NCBI GenBank assembly: GCA_003448025.1
Contig: DLXL01000418.1
Span: 6,638 to 17,336 of the forward strand
Direction of reading: 5' to 3'
Length of the DNA stretch: 10,699 nucleotides
From: Saprospirales bacterium
Lineage (GTDB): Bacteria; Bacteroidota; Bacteroidia; Chitinophagales; Saprospiraceae
Position 1 is the stretch's first letter. Every line of letters begins with the position of its first letter. Positions 7,254-10,699 of this stretch are shown one piece after another. Under the pieces are notes generated by a model, which saw only the letters and a list, made by a program, of their open reading frames with translations, was not told the origin of the DNA and made no database searches. The position numbers were made by a program, and so were the translations under genes.

Positions 7254-7312
7254 CTATTAAGTATTAGATTTCGAAAATTTGCAATTGCCACGACAAATCC
7301 TTTGCCTTCAGC

Positions 7313-8020
7313 TCAAGGCAACAAATCAAATCCATAACCTGACCCAGTCCATGCGCTGTAATATGAAAAACGAACAAACCCTTCGGAGGGTCCATAAAGA
7401 AAAGTGGCTCCGGGGCCATCTGAAGCCATTGGCCAATTATTGACTACCAGATTCAGTTTTGGGAATATGCGACCAAATTGAGTATAGTTTTTTACAAAAC
7501 CCTTAGTATTACATGCACAATAAGACAAATTAGTAAACCAACCAAGAATTTGTGCCTCAGGTTGATCAATGGGCGCTAATGGTAGTTTAAGGCCATTGTA
7601 TTCAGATTTAAATATTCTGGACTTGTAGAAACTCCCTGTAACCGGCAATATAGAAAGCGTGTCTTGAGACACCTTAAGAAAGTATTGAAAAACATCATCT
7701 TTCTCATCCTCAAGCCAGGAAGTATACACATCTCCCAAATAATGGAACCGCTCCTCAATCATGAAGCCTTTTTGTGGATCTTTTGCCACTACTTCAAGAA
7801 TCAAGGTATCATCCAGATAAAAGTAATTACTACCATCACCTACTCTATATTCTTCCCCCCAAAGCAACAGGTACTTGCTTTTCTGGCCTATGGATAAATT
7901 ATTGAGATCTATGTAATTAAGACTCGGACCAGGAATAAGCTTGCAGCAAGGATCTTTTTTGCATGACCCCATCAACAAAGTAAATAGAACAGAAGTTAAA
8001 AAAAAGTACTTGATATTCAT
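7313..8020 (-). CDS. Unrecognised predicted lipoprotein, 235 aa
   Basis: I do not recognise a family. The ATG at 8020 gives MNIKYFFLTSVLFTLLMGSC: a signal peptide with a good lipobox (LMGSC, Cys20), so the product is probably lipid-anchored in the envelope. A Cys-rich start follows (KKDPCCK, with Cys25 and Cys26), and a second cluster, YCACN, lies in the C-terminal third. The mature part is rich in Tyr, Phe and Leu and looks beta-rich, for example KYLLLWGEEYRV and DTLILEVVAKD. The last 30 residues are Gly- and aromatic-rich (SEGFVRFSYYSAWTGSGYG). No T9SS sorting domain or catalytic motif is visible. It lies 132 bases upstream of the large T9SS gene on the same strand. The 174 bases before its start (8021-8194) contain no gene and no convincing promoter or terminator. 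The Cys clusters could form disulfides, which would be compatible with a link to the neighbouring thioredoxin domain, but this is only a guess. Confidence 0.75.
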   Translation of the reverse strand: MNIKYFFLTSVLFTLLMGSCKKDPCCKLIPGPSLNYIDLNNLSIGQKSKYLLLWGEEYRVGDGSNYFYLDDTLILEVVAKDPQKGFMIEERFHYLGDVYTSWLEDEKDDVFQYFLKVSQDTLSILPVTGSFYKSRIFKSEYNGLKLPLAPIDQPEAQILGWFTNLSYCACNTKGFVKNYTQFGRIFPKLNLVVNNWPMASDGPGATFLYGPSEGFVRFSYYSAWTGSGYGFDLLP

Positions 8021-8194
8021 GGGCAGGTATCTTTTACCATACTACTGGATATTTTGATGACAGACGTTGGCACTTGTTTTGTCAAAGGCAGTAGATCAGG
8101 CATTTGAAGGATCAGGTCTAAAGTCCAATATCTAAATGTTCAGGAGTCTCATTTTTCTCACCTTTTAAATAACCTGGCAGAGCAGTGGCTTGAT

Positions 8195-9070
8195 CTATTG
8201 AAGAAATTCAGGCTGCTCCCTGTATCCTTCTATTTCTTCATCAGTAAGCGGCGGCCCAACTTCGTATTCTGCACGCCAGTTGCGTACCGGTAATCGATCC
8301 ACCGGATACCAGTTCCCCCACCAGTCGAAGTACTCCAGATTATTGAAATTCAGTTTGTAGTCAAACTCGCTTGGCACATCATATACAAAACCCGGGTAAT
8401 AATACTCCCGACCGTGCTCTTTGGCAAATTCCAGCTCTATCAACATGGTATAGGTTCCAAGTCCACGCCTCCATTCTTCAGGATCATGAATACAATAGTT
8501 TCCGGCCATGCTTTTTTTACCAACATGAAAAAAACTGGTGGCGATCAACCGATGGTCTTTAAATACGTCGAATTGAATGCCATAGCAAGGCATTAAACTG
8601 CTAAATGCACTAAAAAAGCCATAAATACTTTCCGGACGATTATGAGCAAACCTGCGTGAATGGCGGTCAAATAAAGCCTCATGCATGGGCTCAATGCGGA
8701 TGGGCCGACGAAGAATGACCAGATCTTCATTTCTGCGCAAACACTTCCGCTGACTCTTACTAAAACTAAAATTTCGCAAGTTGATACGCAGCAAAATTAC
8801 CCTGCATGGCCGCCCGCGCCACTCCCAGTAATTGCGCCTGAAAATCTGATCCGACCAATAGGTCCATCCATCTTCACAAAACCGGTCGAACACCATCGTA
8901 TGCAGGGGCTGCATAGGAATATAGGCCTCAATCGGGTTGGGATTGAAGGAAATATCCTGAAAGACCTCTAAAGTTGGGCGGTTCACAGTGAATAAATGAT
9001 GTTCGGTTGTGGTTGTTGGTTGCCGGGTTGAGTATTCTTTGACTTTTTGGCTAACGCTTAGTTTTTTCAC
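8195..9070 (-). CDS. Arginyl/leucyl-tRNA-protein transferase (ATE/Bpt) family protein
   Basis: Up to 291 residues from a GTG at 9070. The fold resembles ATE C-terminal (GNAT-like) enzymes, which attach an amino acid from aminoacyl-tRNA to protein N-termini in N-degron pathways in the cytoplasm. Visible family features are SFSKSQRKCLRRN (102-114, the SQRK/RR stretch), LIATSFFHVGKKSMAG (175-190), the GLGTYTMLIELEFAKEHG helix (203-220) and YYYPGF...FDYKLNF (223-242). The Cys-Cys-type N-terminal metal or Fe-S site of classical ATE is not seen; only scattered Cys65, Cys89 and Cys110 are present. The recognisable domain begins near residue 50. The first 50 residues are low complexity (TTTTEHH), and the GTG is inside an inverted repeat, so the true start may be further in, such as GTG codon 29 (8986) or Met53 (8914). 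Substrate specificity, Arg or Leu, cannot be read. A plain GNAT acyltransferase is the alternative. Confidence 0.75.
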   Translation of the reverse strand: MKKLSVSQKVKEYSTRQPTTTTEHHLFTVNRPTLEVFQDISFNPNPIEAYIPMQPLHTMVFDRFCEDGWTYWSDQIFRRNYWEWRGRPCRVILLRINLRNFSFSKSQRKCLRRNEDLVILRRPIRIEPMHEALFDRHSRRFAHNRPESIYGFFSAFSSLMPCYGIQFDVFKDHRLIATSFFHVGKKSMAGNYCIHDPEEWRRGLGTYTMLIELEFAKEHGREYYYPGFVYDVPSEFDYKLNFNNLEYFDWWGNWYPVDRLPVRNWRAEYEVGPPLTDEEIEGYREQPEFLQ

Positions 9071-9140
9071 CGCGGAGGCAGAGAGGCGCGTGGCAATTAA
9101 CCTCTGTGTCTCTGTGTCTCTTTGTCTCCGCGGTGAAAAA
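9063..9140. repeat. Imperfect inverted repeat with internal octamer repeats
   Basis: Outer arms tttttcaccgcggag (9063-9077) and its exact complement (9126-9140) form 15 bp. Pairing extends to 9085/9118, giving 23 bp with two G-U wobbles in RNA. The right half holds degenerate octamers, TCTCTGTG, TCTCTTTG and TCTCCGCG (9101-9132). The T-run is at the 5' side and the A-run at the 3' side on both strands, so it is not an intrinsic terminator. It fills much of the gap between the S46 peptidase and ATE-like genes and covers the latter's GTG. From memory, similar CACCGCGGAGACAGAGA-style repeats are scattered between genes in many environmental bacteria, suggesting a REP- or MITE-like element. Confidence 0.8.
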
Positions 9141-9175
9141 TAAGTATAAGGTACCCGCTTCAGCTTTTCAATGCC

Positions 9176-10699
9176 TTATTTTTTCCTTTTTTTCTTTCCT
9201 TTTACCAGTTTCATTTCATTGAGAAGATAGCCGGCGCCACCGAACTTGTCCACAATGAATAGTATGTAACGGGCATCTACCATAATATTACGACAAATGG
9301 CCGGATCATAGTTCAGATCGCTCATGGTTCCCTCCCAAACCCGATCGAAATTGAGCCCGATAAGATTGCCATTAGCATCCAAAGCCGGAGAGCCCGAATT
9401 GCCTCCGGTGGTGTGATTGGTGCCTATACAAGCCACAGGTAAACGACCGTCGGCTGTTGCATATTGGCCATAGTCCTTTGCTTTCCACAAATCGATCAAT
9501 TTTTGCGGCACATCAAACTCGTAATCGCCTGGAATGTACTTTTCCATCACACCATCAAGGTCTGTTTGAAACTCATACTGAATGGCGTCTCTTGGAGAAA
9601 ACCCGCGAATTTTGCCATAAGTGAGTCGCAACGTACTGTTGGCATCGGGGAAAAAGCGTTTTTCTTTAAACACTTCCATTTGCGCTGCCATATACTGCCT
9701 CTGTAACAAAGTTATCTGGGGTTGAAGTTCCTGAAGTTTGGGTTGAATTTGACTTGCATAAATATTTTGCAGTCGCTCCCATAGCTTAAAGGCTGGATCA
9801 TTGCGCAAGGTTTCCGCTATTTCACCCGGCTTTTTGGATTCCAGCAATCCCATGAATTTGTTGCGCTGAGCGAAAACACTCTTTTCAAAAATATTTTTGG
9901 CCAGCATGGCATACCCGCCGGCTTCACCAGCCATACTTTTAACTTCTTCAGCGCCCCACTCTGCCCGGGCATTTTCGCCAAACATTTCCAGCATGGCAGC
10001 TAATACCGCCTCATCTACCTGTGGATGGTAATCTTTATAAAACCCTTGCATCGCTGTTTTTATCCGGTCCATCTTTCCGGAGAAATCTGCTTCATTTTTA
10101 GGATCATAACTATTGATCCAGCTGCCCAAACCGGATACCGTTCCTAATAGTTCATTATTGCGAACCATCGTTTCGAGGTAGTAATCCCGGCCCAGAACAT
10201 AGGGCTCTATATCCTTATACAATTGCCTTAGGCGAGGCAAAAGGTTTTTATACCGCAAATTCCAATCGGGATTTTGCTGAATACGCGCCGAAAAATCTGC
10301 TTCATAGACTGCTTTTTTCTCATAGGCCTTGTAGGTCTTAAGCCCCTGCATCTCCCCTAACCATTTTTTCCATGCATTGGCAATACTGGCATACCGGGCT
10401 ACATAAGAGATCTTCACAGCAGGATCTTTTCGCATAAACCCGTCCATCACTTTCAATGCACGATCCCGAATGGCCACTCTGGCAGGATCCAATACTTCGC
10501 CGGTTTGACGAATAGCAGCCTCCGTGAGGTATTCATTCGTAGCACCCGGGAACCCATAGACCATGCTAAAATCGCCTTCATCCGCACCATCTAAAGATAT
10601 GGGCAGAAAATGCCCCGGGCGATAGGGTTTATTATCTTTGGAATATGCTGCCGGGCGATTATCCTTATCGGCATACACCCTGAAGATAGAAAAATCGCC
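9176..10699 (-). CDS. S46 dipeptidyl-peptidase, DPP11 type (5' end outside window)
   Basis: The C-terminal 507 residues of an S46 serine peptidase. The frame is open at the right edge (GDFSIFRVYAD, with GTG at 10678 an internal Val), so about 200 N-terminal residues, including the catalytic His, lie beyond the window; full-length family members are about 700 residues. S46 enzymes act in the periplasm, removing dipeptides from oligopeptides for amino-acid uptake. Visible signatures are GDFSIFR (1-7, whose Asp is a candidate for the triad Asp), EGDFSMVYGFPGAT (40-53), a long helical region, and TGGNSGSP with catalytic Ser435. Arg453 in NFDRVWEG lies 18 residues after that Ser, the same distance as Ser655 to Arg673 in Porphyromonas DPP11, where this Arg binds acidic P1 residues; DPP7 has Gly there. 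Preference for Asp/Glu at P1 is therefore inferred. The chain ends in a basic tail (KGKKKRKK) and has no T9SS domain. Confidence 0.93.
   Translation of the reverse strand, partial: GDFSIFRVYADKDNRPAAYSKDNKPYRPGHFLPISLDGADEGDFSMVYGFPGATNEYLTEAAIRQTGEVLDPARVAIRDRALKVMDGFMRKDPAVKISYVARYASIANAWKKWLGEMQGLKTYKAYEKKAVYEADFSARIQQNPDWNLRYKNLLPRLRQLYKDIEPYVLGRDYYLETMVRNNELLGTVSGLGSWINSYDPKNEADFSGKMDRIKTAMQGFYKDYHPQVDEAVLAAMLEMFGENARAEWGAEEVKSMAGEAGGYAMLAKNIFEKSVFAQRNKFMGLLESKKPGEIAETLRNDPAFKLWERLQNIYASQIQPKLQELQPQITLLQRQYMAAQMEVFKEKRFFPDANSTLRLTYGKIRGFSPRDAIQYEFQTDLDGVMEKYIPGDYEFDVPQKLIDLWKAKDYGQYATADGRLPVACIGTNHTTGGNSGSPALDANGNLIGLNFDRVWEGTMSDLNYDPAICRNIMVDARYILFIVDKFGGAGYLLNEMKLVKGKKKRKK

Noticed and set aside
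7181..7291. N-terminal extension of the large T9SS protein by 37 residues
   Set aside because: The added residues precede a typical MKK signal peptide and cover the candidate promoter; the ATG at 7180 is the better start.
9063..9140. Inverted repeat as an intrinsic terminator of the S46 peptidase gene
   Set aside because: The T-run precedes and the A-run follows the stem on both strands, the reverse of a terminator.
9135..9142. TATTTTTC on the minus strand as a -7 element for the ATE-like gene
   Set aside because: One mismatch to TAnnTTTG and the nearest TTG is about 26 bases upstream, beyond the usual spacing; it also overlaps the repeat arm.
10676..10678. GTG as the start codon of the S46 peptidase
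   Set aside because: The frame stays open to the window edge and the preceding residues GDFSIFR belong to the family motif, so this codon is an internal Val.

Overview
The window looks like a piece of a Bacteroidota chromosome, most likely a Saprospiraceae-like or related environmental lineage. The phylum call rests on a type IX secretion (T9SS) C-terminal sorting domain, SprB and HYR repeats, an S46 dipeptidyl-peptidase, a PorT-like beta-barrel, several lipoproteins and TAnnTTTG-type promoter matches. The family-level placement is inference. No RNA gene, insertion sequence, CRISPR array or phage gene was found.

Layout: every gene except one small one is on the minus strand. From the left there is a heptanucleotide repeat array (1-49), a DUF3298/DUF4163 lipoprotein (51-848) and a small outer-membrane beta-barrel (950-1585). 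A compact divergent promoter region follows, then a conserved 87-aa protein of unknown function on the plus strand (1710-1973). A PKD-domain lipoprotein (2061-2444) sits between two strong hairpin terminators (2005-2043 and 2551-2589). The centre is one 4.6-kb gene (2609-7180) for a 1523-residue secreted protein: signal peptide, thioredoxin domain with WCGPC, SprB repeats, five Ig-like repeats in an A-A-B-B-A order, more SprB repeats, two HYR-like domains, a last SprB repeat and a T9SS sorting domain. To its right are an unrecognised lipoprotein (7313-8020), an arginyl/leucyl-tRNA-protein transferase (ATE/Bpt) family protein (8195-9070), an imperfect inverted repeat that overlaps that gene's apparent GTG start (9063-9140), and the C-terminal 507 residues of an S46 peptidase of the DPP11 (Asp/Glu-specific) type, which runs off the right edge.

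Most products are predicted to act at the cell envelope or surface: three lipoproteins, one barrel, one T9SS-exported adhesin-like protein and one periplasmic peptidase. The ATE-like protein and the 87-aa protein are probably cytoplasmic. Nothing shows that these genes form one pathway. The hairpins and promoter matches suggest mainly single-gene transcription units. The points most worth a second look are the thioredoxin/T9SS repeat protein, the repeat that runs into the ATE gene start, and the heptamer array.
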